DNA of 64,000 bases from Bin87 sp965197635 (GCA_965197635.1 OZ240218.1:1-64000); one strand, 5' to 3'. Shown: positions 46,925 through 55,690, numbered from the stretch's first letter. Program-made: numbers and translations. The notes: generated from the sequence alone by a model not told the origin.

Positions 46925-48829
46925 TTACGGGCGTACCATCCTGGGTTCCTCCCCGTGCGGGGTGGCGTCCTCCCCGTTGTCGTCCGGCTCTGCGGTCAGG
47001 GAAACCGTATAGTCGCCGGTGTTGCCGACGCTCTGGTACGGGGTGCCGACCGCGAAGTAGTAGGTGCCGGGCTGGTACTCGTGGGTCGTGGACTCGACGG
47101 GCCCGGTGTCGTGATGGAATATACCGTTGCCATTCCAATCAGATGCCCACCAGATGCCCACGTTGGGCGGGCCGTCGCTCACCGAGAAGCGATAGGCGCC
47201 CTTCTGATCAATCTGAAAGCGGAACACGTCCTGGTCGTCCCGTGACTCGATGCCCCACAGCGGAACTGAACCTTCGTCCGATTCCTTCCAGTCCCAGGGG
47301 TTCAGGCGCGGATCATCAGGCGCGACGTCTGAGTTGATGGTTGCGGTGATGGACTCGCCGGGACGGATTACAACGTCGGGACGGGTGCGGAAGTCGTCCG
47401 CGTGGTCATCCTGGCGCACCGAGATGGTGTAGTGCCCAGTACCGTATGGGTCCTCATTTCCGTTTCCTACCGCGATGTAGTAGTTGCCATCCTCGGGGGC
47501 GATGAAGTACCCGCGAGCCCAAAGGGAGGTGAACCCGCCACCATCCTGCTCGCCCATCATCTGCTCGCCCTGTTCGTTCACGATCTCCAGGATGCTTGGG
47601 TCGATTAATTTGCCTTCGACATACGGCGTACTCCCGTCTGCTCCGATATCCATCCGGCTTTCCACTTCGATGATGTAGTCCTCGCCGGCGATACCGGTGA
47701 AGCTGAACCAGTCCCGGCCGCCGTCTTCCTCGGTGAGTTCGCCGTGTTCGATATGAAACGCGCCGTTCTCAATGACCACGGATTTTTCCACCCACACTGG
47801 AAGGTCCGGTTCCGGCTGCGGGACAGGCGGGATCTCCGTTTCCGTCGGCGGAGTGATGGTCGGCTCATCGATCTCGATCTGGAACACCGGATGCGCCGGG
47901 TCGTCGTCCAGCCCGTGGAACAGCCGGTTTATCCTGCTGCTGCCGTTTTCGACTATCCAGATGCCGCCGTCGCGTGTGTCCGGGTTGTAGCCGAGGCCGG
48001 TTCCCGGGCCGCCGCCCTCGACGCTGATGCCGTCGGCGTCCAGATCATCGGCCTGTACCATGTAGCCGAAGGCCAGGGCGTCCGCGCCGTAGTTGCGCAG
48101 GAAAGGCGCGAACCTGCGGTTCTCTCCCACCTGGATATATATTCCGGCGTAGTCGGCCCGCTCCCCGGTATCGGGGTTGACGGTGGTGACAGCCCCGGTG
48201 AAATGGGCGGTGATCTCGATGATATCGTCCACGGCATACCCGACCTGGGAGTCTTGCCCGTCGGATGCCGGGAGCTCATGCGGTGTCGAGGTGATCTCGA
48301 GATCAAATATTCCCACGCCGTCGTCGTCGGTAATGGCAATGATGCACTCGCCGTCGTGGCCTTCGTCGTTGGAGTTGTTGAACCGTACTAGGAAGGTCTC
48401 GTCAATTTCGGGGTAATTGTCTTCCAGGGTGTGGAAGTTCCGGCCCATCCGTCCGTGCTTGGACTGGTAGCCGTTGCTGGCCTGGCCCTCGGCGTGGAGG
48501 CGCTCGTAATCCGTTTCGTCTGCCGTAATCGGGTCCGTGTACCAGAACACCCGCATTTTCTTGTAGGGCCAGTCGTCGTTGAACTTTTTATTGACGATGA
48601 GCCGGAAGTCGTCGCCCTCTTCGACCACGTTCTCCAGGCAGTTGATCTCGAGCCAGGGTTCACTGCTGTCCCGCAGCGGTGAACCCTCCGCCGCTGGATG
48701 GGATGGCGACAGCGGCCCGATGAGCAATGCCATCGCCAGGATCCCCAACAGCGCTATGAGCGCCCTGATGCTTATGGTCTTCGCCTTTCGTGGTCCCAGT
48801 ATCCGGGAACTGTTCTCTATGGTAGCCAT
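46925..48829 (-). CDS. Secreted multi-domain beta-rich protein
   Basis: A 634-residue protein. Residues 20-47 (ISIRALIALLGILAMALLIG) form a signal peptide or anchor. Next come a Calx-beta-like region (CLENVVEEGDDFRLIVN, FLVRFNNSNDEGHDGECII) and a cadherin-like strand region (IIEITAHFTGAVTTVNP). Two pre-peptidase C-terminal-like repeats follow (DWFSFTGIAGEDYIIEVESR, DQDVFRFQIDQKGAYRFSVS). It is likely exported and may bind or adhere; no catalytic domain is seen. A strong AAGGAGG lies before the ATG, downstream of an AT-rich region. Confidence 0.7.
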   Translation of the reverse strand: MATIENSSRILGPRKAKTISIRALIALLGILAMALLIGPLSPSHPAAEGSPLRDSSEPWLEINCLENVVEEGDDFRLIVNKKFNDDWPYKKMRVFWYTDPITADETDYERLHAEGQASNGYQSKHGRMGRNFHTLEDNYPEIDETFLVRFNNSNDEGHDGECIIAITDDDGVGIFDLEITSTPHELPASDGQDSQVGYAVDDIIEITAHFTGAVTTVNPDTGERADYAGIYIQVGENRRFAPFLRNYGADALAFGYMVQADDLDADGISVEGGGPGTGLGYNPDTRDGGIWIVENGSSRINRLFHGLDDDPAHPVFQIEIDEPTITPPTETEIPPVPQPEPDLPVWVEKSVVIENGAFHIEHGELTEEDGGRDWFSFTGIAGEDYIIEVESRMDIGADGSTPYVEGKLIDPSILEIVNEQGEQMMGEQDGGGFTSLWARGYFIAPEDGNYYIAVGNGNEDPYGTGHYTISVRQDDHADDFRTRPDVVIRPGESITATINSDVAPDDPRLNPWDWKESDEGSVPLWGIESRDDQDVFRFQIDQKGAYRFSVSDGPPNVGIWWASDWNGNGIFHHDTGPVESTTHEYQPGTYYFAVGTPYQSVGNTGDYTVSLTAEPDDNGEDATPHGEEPRMVRP

Positions 48830-48919
48830 CTCTGTATGCCCTCCTTATCGGGTCGAGTTATGACCGGCAGGTCGCCGGTTTGGAACGTGGGTGCAGGGAC
48901 CCCACATCAATCCAATGCA

Positions 48920-48965
48920 TCACTATGCGTGATATAAATTATCTATATTACTAATATATAATGTA
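48920..48965 (-). promoter_or_regulatory. AT-rich region upstream of the secreted protein
   Basis: About 46 bases with several TATA and TTAT words stand out sharply from the surrounding GC-rich DNA and lie 90-135 bases upstream of the start at 48829. Likely promoter or regulatory DNA; no exact -10/-35 pair is claimed. Confidence 0.4.
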
Positions 48966-49154
48966 AGCCTCACCGGGGGCACTGTCAATGACACGGGCAC
49001 GGTTAGGCGCACCCTGCCGATCATCGCTGGCCAACGGGAATGGGCCCGCGAATTGGGGGAAGTGGTGGGCGCGAAATGGCGCGTGGCAGCAGCGTCAGCG
49101 CCGCGGATAAGGATGGATGCGGAGCCCAGGTAAGCCCAAACGCTCCGTTCCTGA

Positions 49155-49160
49155 TACAAT
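49155..49160 (+). promoter_or_regulatory. -10 element immediately before panB
   Basis: TACAAT ends 10 bases before the panB ATG at 49171, and no ribosome-binding site is present. The transcript would start about four bases before the ATG, i.e. be nearly leaderless. Confidence 0.4.
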
Positions 49161-49170
49161 TCCCCCCATC

Positions 49171-50004
49171 ATGGCGATCACAATTAGAAGGCTGGCCGAG
49201 ATGAAACGGGCCGGGGAGAAAATCCCCATGGTCACCGCCTACGATTACACGGCGGCCCGCATCGCCGACGCCGCCGGCATACCGATCATCCTGGTCGGCG
49301 ACAGCCTGGGGATGGTGGTGCTGGGGTACGATTCCACGATCCCAGTGACCATGGACGACATGGTGCGGCATGGCCGCATGGTAAGTCGTGGCGCCTCGGA
49401 GGCGTTGGTGGTGGTGGATCTGCCCTTCATGGCCTACCAGGTTGACGCCGCAGAGGCGCTCCGCAACGCGGGCCGGTTGATGCAGGAAGGCGGGGCGCAT
49501 ACCGTGAAAATGGAGGGAGGCGTCGCCATCGCCGATACGGTGCGGCGCATGGTGGATGCCGGCGTGCCGGTGATGGGGCATATCGGGCTGACGCCCCAGT
49601 CCGTGAACGCGCTGGGCGGCTACCGGGTGCAGGGACGCACCAGAGCGGCGGCTCGGAAATTGCTGGACGACGCATTGGCGTTGCAGGATGCCGGGGCCTA
49701 TTCGGTGGTGTTGGAATGCGTGCCCAGCCCGTTGGCTCGGGTGATTACGCAGCGGTTGACCATTCCCACCATTGGCATCGGCGCGGGACCTGATTGCGAC
49801 GGGCAGGTGCAGGTGTTTCACGATATGCTGGGCCTCTTCACCGACTTCGTACCCAAGCACGCCCGACGCTACGCCAACCTGGGGGACGATATGGGCTCGG
49901 CGTTTCGTCAGTACGCCGAGGACGTGCAGAGCGGTGCGTTCCCCGCCGAAGCGGAAAGCTTCACAATGAACGAAAGCCTGCTGACGGACCTGCTGGAAGA
50001 CTGA
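49171..50004 (+). CDS. panB: 3-methyl-2-oxobutanoate hydroxymethyltransferase
   Basis: A 277-residue enzyme of pantothenate (coenzyme A) synthesis that transfers a hydroxymethyl group to alpha-ketoisovalerate. IPMVTAYDYTAARIADAAGI, ILVGDSLGMVVLGYDSTIPV and VKMEGGVAIADTVRRMVDAG contain the metal ligands and substrate residues; VMGHIGLTPQSVNALGGYRV and LECVPSPLA complete the family. It is full length, with no panC or panD neighbours. Confidence 0.94.
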   Translation: MAITIRRLAEMKRAGEKIPMVTAYDYTAARIADAAGIPIILVGDSLGMVVLGYDSTIPVTMDDMVRHGRMVSRGASEALVVVDLPFMAYQVDAAEALRNAGRLMQEGGAHTVKMEGGVAIADTVRRMVDAGVPVMGHIGLTPQSVNALGGYRVQGRTRAAARKLLDDALALQDAGAYSVVLECVPSPLARVITQRLTIPTIGIGAGPDCDGQVQVFHDMLGLFTDFVPKHARRYANLGDDMGSAFRQYAEDVQSGAFPAEAESFTMNESLLTDLLED

Positions 50005-50005
50005 G

Positions 50006-50437
50006 TTGACCAGCCCCTGGGGCCGGCGGCAGGAGGTGCGGGTCAGCACCTTTGACATTCTGACGCCTCACATTGGGCAGTTCCTGGCGGTGTTCTACGC
50101 CTGCTGGGTGGCGCTGACGGCGTTGTTGAGTTACGCGCGGATTGTGACGGCGGAAGATGCACCGTTGGCGTGGCCGGAAATTGCTATAATCGTGATTGTT
50201 GCCGCCGCCGTGTGCGCCGCAATCTCAATTCCCCTGGCATTCGGCTTCTCGGAGGGAATACCTATGGTAATCGCAAAATTGCGCAACGACCGTGTTCGTG
50301 AGGAAGGTCGGGCCGAGGGTCGTGCAGAGCGGGATCGACTGTGGATGGCGTGGAACCAGCGCCGGATGGCGGCGGAACAGTCAGGCCAACCGTTCACCGA
50401 ACCTCCTCCGACGGATACCGGGGCCTCCTCCGAATAA
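50006..50437 (+). CDS. Two-helix membrane protein with charged C-terminal tail
   Basis: A 143-residue protein with two hydrophobic helices (FLAVFYACWVALTALLSYA; IAIIVIVAAAVCAAISIPLA). A charged tail follows: EGRAEGRAERDRLWMAWNQR and MAAEQSGQPFTEPPPTD. The tail motif WNxRRxxAExxGxxFxExPP recurs in the next gene. Start uncertain: the frame opens with TTG at 50006, and ATG at 50264 would remove the helices. The function is unknown. Confidence 0.55.
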   Translation: MTSPWGRRQEVRVSTFDILTPHIGQFLAVFYACWVALTALLSYARIVTAEDAPLAWPEIAIIVIVAAAVCAAISIPLAFGFSEGIPMVIAKLRNDRVREEGRAEGRAERDRLWMAWNQRRMAAEQSGQPFTEPPPTDTGASSE

Positions 50438-50482
50438 AAGGGCGCTACCAGTAGATAGCGCAGACGCCCAGGCAGGTGCGTG

Positions 50483-50881
50483 ATGGTTTTAGCACGTCTT
50501 ATCGAAGAGCGTAATCGGTACGAAGTGTACGACGCCGGCTACGCGGCCGGCAAAACCGCGGGCCGAAAAGAAGCTTAGGACGAACGTTATGGTTTCGGCT
50601 ATGAGGCGGGCCGCAAAGCAGGTTGGGCCGAAGGTCGTGATGCAATGCACAGCGTCTGGTCCGGTTGGAGCGAACGACGTGAGCGCGCTTGGATTAATGG
50701 CTTCGCTTTTGACGAGCCACCACCTTCTCTCAACTCGGTCAGCCGCTACCACGCTGGACTGAAAGATGGCAGCGACAAAATGTTCCGCCTGTGGCAGGAT
50801 TGGAACGAAAGACGGTTGCAGGCGGAGCGGAACGGCGAAGTATTCCACGAATCTCCTCCATCTCAGCCATCGGTACAGTAG
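50483..50881 (+). pseudogene. Related small protein interrupted by an in-frame TAG
   Basis: From ATG 50483 the frame reads MVLARLIEERNRYEVYDAGY and AAGKTAGRKEA, then TAG at 50576, then DERYGFGYEAGRKAGWAEGR and, at the end, LWQDWNERRLQAERNGEVFH and ESPP. The end matches the tail of the preceding gene, so the two are related. One amber codon breaks the frame. Confidence 0.55.
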
Positions 50882-50925
50882 CATGTCCGCTCGAGTACAC
50901 TACTGCAATGAATGAAGGAACGCAA

Positions 50926-51777
50926 ATGCCCCGACTCGAAGGAAAAACCGCAATCGTCACCGGCGCGAGCCGCGGCATCGGCGCGGAAATCAGCCGGCTG
51001 TTCGCCGCCGAGGGAGCCCGCGTCATCTGCGCGGCCCGCACCGTGAACGAGGGAGACCACCCGCTGGAAGGCTCGCTGTCCAAGACCATCGCCGACATCA
51101 AGGAAGCCGGCGGCGAGGCCACGGCGGTGGCGGCCAACATATCGCTGCCGGAAGATTGCGAGCGGTTGGTCGAGGAAACCCGCAGCATCTACGGGCCGGT
51201 GGACGTGCTGGTGAACAACGCTGCCCTGACCTACTACCTGCCCATCAAGGACTTTCCCGTCAACCGGTGGATGCGCTCCTGGGCCGTGAACTTTCACGCG
51301 CCTTTCATCCTGAGCCAACTGGCGCTCGGAGATATGATTGAGCGTCGGTCAGGCAGTATCGTGAACATTTCTTCAGGCGCTGCGGTGGGGCCGGGCCGGG
51401 GGCCGTACGCGACGCCTCCGAACAACGGGACCTGCTACGGAGCCGAAAAAGCGGCGTTGGAACGGTTCTCCCAGGGGTTGGCGCAGGAAGTGTACGAATA
51501 CGGCATATCGGTGTCGGCGGTCTCCCCGTCGCTGGTGGTGCCGACGCCGGGCACCGTCTTCCACCACCTGGTTGATGGCATGGACGACCCCAGGGGCGAG
51601 CCGCCGGAACTGCTGGCGCGGGCCACGCTGCTGCTGGCCTCCGAGCCGGCGGATAAGGTTACCGGACGCGTGTGTTACAGCCAGCAGATCCTGCTGGAAT
51701 TCGGCTGGATTAACGAAGGCCGGGGCTGGGGAGTTGACGACACCAGAGGCCCGGGCAGCGGGTACAGCCAAATCTGA
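50926..51777 (+). CDS. SDR family NAD(P)-dependent oxidoreductase
   Basis: A 283-residue short-chain dehydrogenase. The nucleotide-binding motif AIVTGASRGIGAEISRLFAA (TGxxxGxG) is at the N-terminus, VDVLVNNAALTYYL is the NNA motif, and SGSIVNISSG followed by ATPPNNGTCYGAEKAALERF gives the S and YxxxK catalytic residues. The start at 50926 has AAGGAA upstream; an ATG at 50908 is possible. It is followed by an acyl-CoA dehydrogenase and a crotonase in the same direction, suggesting a fatty-acid or similar acyl-CoA pathway. Confidence 0.9.
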   Translation: MPRLEGKTAIVTGASRGIGAEISRLFAAEGARVICAARTVNEGDHPLEGSLSKTIADIKEAGGEATAVAANISLPEDCERLVEETRSIYGPVDVLVNNAALTYYLPIKDFPVNRWMRSWAVNFHAPFILSQLALGDMIERRSGSIVNISSGAAVGPGRGPYATPPNNGTCYGAEKAALERFSQGLAQEVYEYGISVSAVSPSLVVPTPGTVFHHLVDGMDDPRGEPPELLARATLLLASEPADKVTGRVCYSQQILLEFGWINEGRGWGVDDTRGPGSGYSQI

Positions 51778-51865
51778 CCGGTACCGTGATAACATAGCGC
51801 GCAACCCGGCGAGATTGCCGTGCTGCGCTCGCAATGACAGGGACGCCCGCCATAGGAGTTCTACC

Positions 51866-53038
51866 ATGGAGTTCCAGCTAAGTACTGAAGATGCCGCCTT
51901 CCAGCGCGATTTGCAGCAGTTCATCGCCGAAGAATACGTCCCGGAGTGGGAATTGGGGGAACGCGGCGCCGGCGAGGACAACTGGCAGCGCACTTTGGAC
52001 GTGCGCCGCAAGCTGGCCGACCGGGGTTGGCTGACCATGCACTGGCCGGAAGAGTACGGCGGACAGAAAGCCTCGCCGGTACGCACCGCCATCTTCAACG
52101 AGGCGATGACCTACCATCGGGCTCCCGGGCGGGACAACTTCGGGGTGCGCATGATGGGCGCCACCCTGATGATCCACGGAACCGACGATCAGAAGGCCGA
52201 GCATCTGCCCCCGGTGGCCAAGGGCGAAGTCCAGTGGTGCCAGGGTTACAGCGAACCTGAATCCGGTTCCGACCTGGCGTCGCTCAGCACCCGCGCCATC
52301 CGCGACGGCGACGAGTTCGTCATCAACGGCAGCAAGATCTGGACCTCCATGGGACACCGGGGCGACTGGATCATGCTGCTCACTCGCACCGACACCGACG
52401 CGCCCAAGCACCGGGGCATCAGCTTCTTTCTGGTGGACATGAAGACGCCCGGCATCGAGGTGCGACCCATCATCAACATGGGCGGACGCCACGAGTTCAA
52501 CCAGATCATGTTCGACAACGTGCGGGTGCCGGCCCGCAACATCGTGGGTGAGGAGAATCGAGGCTGGTACGTGGCGGTCACGCTGCTGGACTTTGAGCGC
52601 TCCGGCATCGACTACTCGGCGGCGGCCCGTCGCCACCTGGACGACACCCGCCAGTGGGCCGACGGCATCCGGCGCAACGGCCAGCCGCTGAGCCAGGAGC
52701 CGTGGGTGCGCAATGTGCTGGCCGACCGCTACATCGAGACCGAAGTAGCCCGTCTCATCGCCTACAACGTAGCCTGGATGCAGGGCGAGGGCCTGGTCCC
52801 CAACAAGGAAGCGTCCATGTCCAAAGTGTTCGGCAGCGAAACGGTGCAGCGCACCACCGCCTCCTGCCTGGAGGTTATGGGCATGTACGGCGGCTTGCGG
52901 GATGACAAGTGGACGCCCATGGAAGCCGATATGCAGGAGCACTGGATGCGGGCCTTCTCCCACACCATCGCCGCCGGCACCAGTGAAGTGCAGCGCAACA
53001 TCATCGCGAGCCGGGGGTTGGGCCTGCCGCGCGGCTAG
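51866..53038 (+). CDS. Acyl-CoA dehydrogenase family protein
   Basis: A 390-residue flavoenzyme. GYSEPESGSDLASLSTRAIR is the FAD-binding signature near residue 130, with INGSKIWTSMGHRGDWIML, the middle beta domain, and ending HTIAAGTSEVQRNIIASRGL, the typical C-terminus. DWEE-type catalytic glutamate placement cannot be fixed by eye. It oxidises an acyl-CoA at C2-C3; chain specificity is unknown. It lies in an oxidoreductase run after an SDR. Confidence 0.92.
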   Translation: MEFQLSTEDAAFQRDLQQFIAEEYVPEWELGERGAGEDNWQRTLDVRRKLADRGWLTMHWPEEYGGQKASPVRTAIFNEAMTYHRAPGRDNFGVRMMGATLMIHGTDDQKAEHLPPVAKGEVQWCQGYSEPESGSDLASLSTRAIRDGDEFVINGSKIWTSMGHRGDWIMLLTRTDTDAPKHRGISFFLVDMKTPGIEVRPIINMGGRHEFNQIMFDNVRVPARNIVGEENRGWYVAVTLLDFERSGIDYSAAARRHLDDTRQWADGIRRNGQPLSQEPWVRNVLADRYIETEVARLIAYNVAWMQGEGLVPNKEASMSKVFGSETVQRTTASCLEVMGMYGGLRDDKWTPMEADMQEHWMRAFSHTIAAGTSEVQRNIIASRGLGLPRG

Positions 53039-53040
53039 GC

Positions 53041-53379
53041 ATGAGACTGCCCAACGCCGAAAATGCCTGGGTTGAAGTAGCGAAAGCCAGAGACTATCTG
53101 CTGGCGATAGACCATCGGGAAGGCGGCGGCAAAGCCGGTTTCTTCGTCGGCTTTGGTTTCTTTCAGGAGCAGTGGGAGAATTTGGCCGACGCACTCTTGG
53201 GTCACGGTGCGGGCAACGACGTCGCCAGGGTTATTGAAACACCGTACGGCACTAAATTTGTAATTGAAGGCATTTTGGAAACACCGGATGGGCGCAATCC
53301 GCGAGTCAGGTCAGTCTGGCTCATTGATATTGGTACAGACAAACCCAGGCTCGTTACCGCGTACCCGCTAGAGAGATGA
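53041..53379 (+). CDS. DUF6883 protein
   Basis: A 112-residue protein that starts three bases after the acyl-CoA dehydrogenase stop: RDYLLAIDHREGGGKAGFFV, then FFQEQWENLADALLGHG and VWLIDIGTDKPRLVTAYPL, the DUF6883 pattern. It is often paired with DUF4926, which here is fused to the next gene and overlaps by four bases. The function is unknown; the pair is suspected to be a toxin-immunity or toxin-antitoxin unit. Confidence 0.8.
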   Translation: MRLPNAENAWVEVAKARDYLLAIDHREGGGKAGFFVGFGFFQEQWENLADALLGHGAGNDVARVIETPYGTKFVIEGILETPDGRNPRVRSVWLIDIGTDKPRLVTAYPLER

Positions 53380-54356
53380 ACATGATCCAGGAACACGACG
53401 TGATCGCGCTTTCAGTTGACCTGCCGGAGCACGGGCTGAAAGCAGGCAGGACTGGCACCGTAGTTCATATTTACCCACAAGGCGTGGCCTACGAAGTGGA
53501 ATTCTTCTCACCGGCTGGCAACACCGTCGCCGTGGCGACCGTTGAAAGGTCTCAAGCGCGGCCAGCTACGCCGGATGAGATTGAACCGTTGCCGGTACTG
53601 TACAACTGGGCCAAAGACGGCATCGCCGTACTCACCCTCAACAACTCGAAGCGCCGTAATGCCCTGTCCTCGCGCACCCTGGCGGCGTTGGAAGAATGGC
53701 TGGATTGGATTGCGAAAGATCCCGACGCTCGCGTGGTCGTCATCCGCTCTGAAGGCCCGGTATTCAGTTCCGGCCACGACCTGAACGAGTTGGTCAATGG
53801 TGACGAGGAAGATTACACTGCGGTGTTCCAAGCCTGTATGCGGGTCATGGAAGGCATCCGCCTGCTGCCCAAGCCGGTAATCGCCCAGGTACAGGGTTTG
53901 GCCACCGCCGCCGGCTGCCAGTTGGTGGCGACCTGCGACATTGCGGTAGCAGCGGATACGGCGGCATTCGCCACGCCGGGCGTCCAGATCGGGCTGTTCT
54001 GCACCACGCCGGGCGTCGCCGTAGCCCGCTCGGTGATGCCGAAAAAGGCCATGGAAATGCTGCTCACCGGACGGCCCATTTCGGCGCAAGAAGCGCTGGA
54101 CTTCGGCCTCATCAGCCGGATTGTGCCGGCGGACGAACTGGAGGAGCGGGTCATGGAACTGGCCCGTCAGATTGCCTCGGCCAGCGCGGACACATTGGCG
54201 TTGGGCAAGGCCGCGTTCTACCGCCAGATCGAAATGGACCGTCCGTCTGCCTACCAGTTCGCCAGCAAAGTAATGGTGGACAACCTCCAGTCCGACGACG
54301 CCAAGGAAGGCATATCGGCGTTCCTGGAAAAGCGGTCGCCAGTGTGGACAACTTGA
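53376..54356 (+). CDS. DUF4926-enoyl-CoA hydratase fusion
   Basis: A 326-residue open frame. Residues 4-66 are a DUF4926 domain (IQEHDVIALSVDLPEHGLKA, then GTVVHIYPQGVAYEVEFFS). From residue 72 it is a full crotonase: LYNWAKDGIAVLTLNNSKRR, VFSSGHDLNELVNGDEEDYT (oxyanion-hole residues) and LATAAGCQLVATCDIAVAAD, ending FLEKRSPVWTT. No strong internal start exists for the crotonase; TTG 53589 is a weak option. The fusion may be real or the crotonase may start internally. Confidence 0.75.
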   Translation: MNMIQEHDVIALSVDLPEHGLKAGRTGTVVHIYPQGVAYEVEFFSPAGNTVAVATVERSQARPATPDEIEPLPVLYNWAKDGIAVLTLNNSKRRNALSSRTLAALEEWLDWIAKDPDARVVVIRSEGPVFSSGHDLNELVNGDEEDYTAVFQACMRVMEGIRLLPKPVIAQVQGLATAAGCQLVATCDIAVAADTAAFATPGVQIGLFCTTPGVAVARSVMPKKAMEMLLTGRPISAQEALDFGLISRIVPADELEERVMELARQIASASADTLALGKAAFYRQIEMDRPSAYQFASKVMVDNLQSDDAKEGISAFLEKRSPVWTT

Positions 54357-54363
54357 CGAAATA

Positions 54364-54443
54364 TTTATATGGATGAATAGGATGAACGGGATTTGGGACG
54401 TTAACGCACATCATATCCTGTTTATCCTGTATATCCATGTAAA
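54364..54443. repeat. Imperfect inverted repeat upstream of dinB-like gene
   Basis: Arms at 54364-54392 and 54415-54443, each 29 bases, pair at about 24 positions around a 22-base centre. The right arm matches 977-1005. It looks like a dispersed REP/MITE-type element and would form a hairpin in the leader of the DinB gene. Confidence 0.65.
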
Positions 54444-54466
54444 GATACTCACTTATGGAGGCCGCA

Positions 54467-54985
54467 ATGGCGCTGAAGGAATTCATCCAGGGATCATTCG
54501 ACAACAACTGGGATTGGCTAGTGCGTTATGTGGACGGGCTGACCCAGGAAGAGATTGAGTTCACTCCCAACGAGCAGTGCCACTCCATCGGGTTTATCGT
54601 CTGGCACTACGGGCGCGCGCTGGATATGTGGGTGCAGTCGCTCGCCAAACAGGAACAGCAGCTCTACGAGCAGGGATGGGCCGAACGGCTGGGTTTCGCG
54701 CCTGAGCCGATGAACGTCGGTTTTGGCTATTCGGTAGAGGATCTCACCAACTGGCGCTGTCCCGACAAGGCGGTGCTCATGGAGTACGCCGACGCCGCCC
54801 GCAACAACCTGCTGGACTTCCTCAACCAGCACGACGACGATTCGCTGGTCAACACGCAGATGACCAACCGCCGGGGCGAAAGCATGGCGGTGGCCGATAT
54901 GTTCCGCCTCCTCATCTGGGAGGTCAACCAGCACGGCGGGCAGGCCGGCTACCTGCGCGGGATGCAGCGGGGATTGAATCAGTAG
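54467..54985 (+). CDS. DinB family protein
   Basis: A 172-residue four-helix-bundle protein of the DinB/YfiT-like group. FIVWHYGRALDMWVQSLAKQ and LIWEVNQHGGQAGYLRGMQR supply the conserved histidines that bind a metal in this fold; FDNNWDWLVRYVDGLTQEEI opens the first helix. Members include thiol transferases and hydrolases; the specific role is unknown. GGAGG precedes the ATG at 54467, a start chosen over the in-frame ATG at 54455. Confidence 0.85.
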   Translation: MALKEFIQGSFDNNWDWLVRYVDGLTQEEIEFTPNEQCHSIGFIVWHYGRALDMWVQSLAKQEQQLYEQGWAERLGFAPEPMNVGFGYSVEDLTNWRCPDKAVLMEYADAARNNLLDFLNQHDDDSLVNTQMTNRRGESMAVADMFRLLIWEVNQHGGQAGYLRGMQRGLNQ

Positions 54986-55044
54986 ATCCATCGCTGTTCG
55001 CACAATGTGAAGTCAACGACATTTGTTCAAAAGGGGGGAGTATC

Positions 55045-55536
55045 ATGGCCTTGAGGGATGTCGAATTGGCGATCCAACGTGCCAACACATTAATTGATGA
55101 CGAGGATTATTACGAAATTCTCGACAGTCACGAAATGAATACCAGATATATGCTGATTGACCCCGTGCTACTGGCTTTGGGGTGGGATTTGAGCGACCCC
55201 GAACAGGTAGCTTTCGAGTGCGACCTCAACGATTACGGTCGGATAGACTACGTGATGTTCGGCAAGAATGGACACACCGGCATCTTGCTTGAGTCAAAAA
55301 AAGTTGACGCTTGGTCGTTAAATTACGAGCGCCAACTAATGAGCTATGCCCAGGGCACTCGCAAAGGCTACGCAGTGCTTACGAATGGCAGCTTGTGGAA
55401 AATATGGGATCTGAGCAAGCGTGGCGGCTTCGAAAAGCAGCTCATTGCCGAGTTTGATATTTACGAAGAACCGATAAAAGGCAAAAACGGTACCGCGCAA
55501 CTTCTCAACAGCACGTTACGCAGGAATCTATTTTAA
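55045..55536 (+). CDS. Stand-alone restriction-endonuclease-like domain
   Basis: A 163-residue protein resembling the N-terminal nuclease domain of type I restriction R subunits: NTRYMLIDPVLLALGWDLSD, YGRIDYVMFG (catalytic aspartate) and GILLESKKVDAWSLNYERQL (ExK). It also has YAVLTNGSLWKIWDLSKR. No helicase or methyltransferase is attached or near. Such solo domains occur in defence islands. AGGGGGG-like sequence lies before the ATG. Confidence 0.75.
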   Translation: MALRDVELAIQRANTLIDDEDYYEILDSHEMNTRYMLIDPVLLALGWDLSDPEQVAFECDLNDYGRIDYVMFGKNGHTGILLESKKVDAWSLNYERQLMSYAQGTRKGYAVLTNGSLWKIWDLSKRGGFEKQLIAEFDIYEEPIKGKNGTAQLLNSTLRRNLF

Positions 55537-55602
55537 GGAATCGATCCCGAATAGATTTCGTGCTTATCCTCGCGGAACTTCATCATAACGGCCAGTACGC
55601 TG

Positions 55603-55690
55603 AAATGCCGTTACGGCCCTTTGCGACAGGACATCATTCGCTCCGTTACTGCCACCAACGACCTGCCCTGACCGTGGACAGCCTAGGCCC
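55603..55690 (+). pseudogene. Degraded 5' fragment of an iron alcohol dehydrogenase gene
   Basis: This stretch aligns at the base level with about 56570-56660, the beginning of the downstream dehydrogenase gene (CCCTTTGC, CAGGACAT, ACTGCCA-CAACGACCTG in order). It has lost its reading frame. It is an older duplicate of the gene start. Confidence 0.5.

Noticed and set aside
51878..53194. A 438-codon minus-strand frame opposite the acyl-CoA dehydrogenase
   Set aside because: Antisense of a clearly conserved enzyme, with no recognisable domain.
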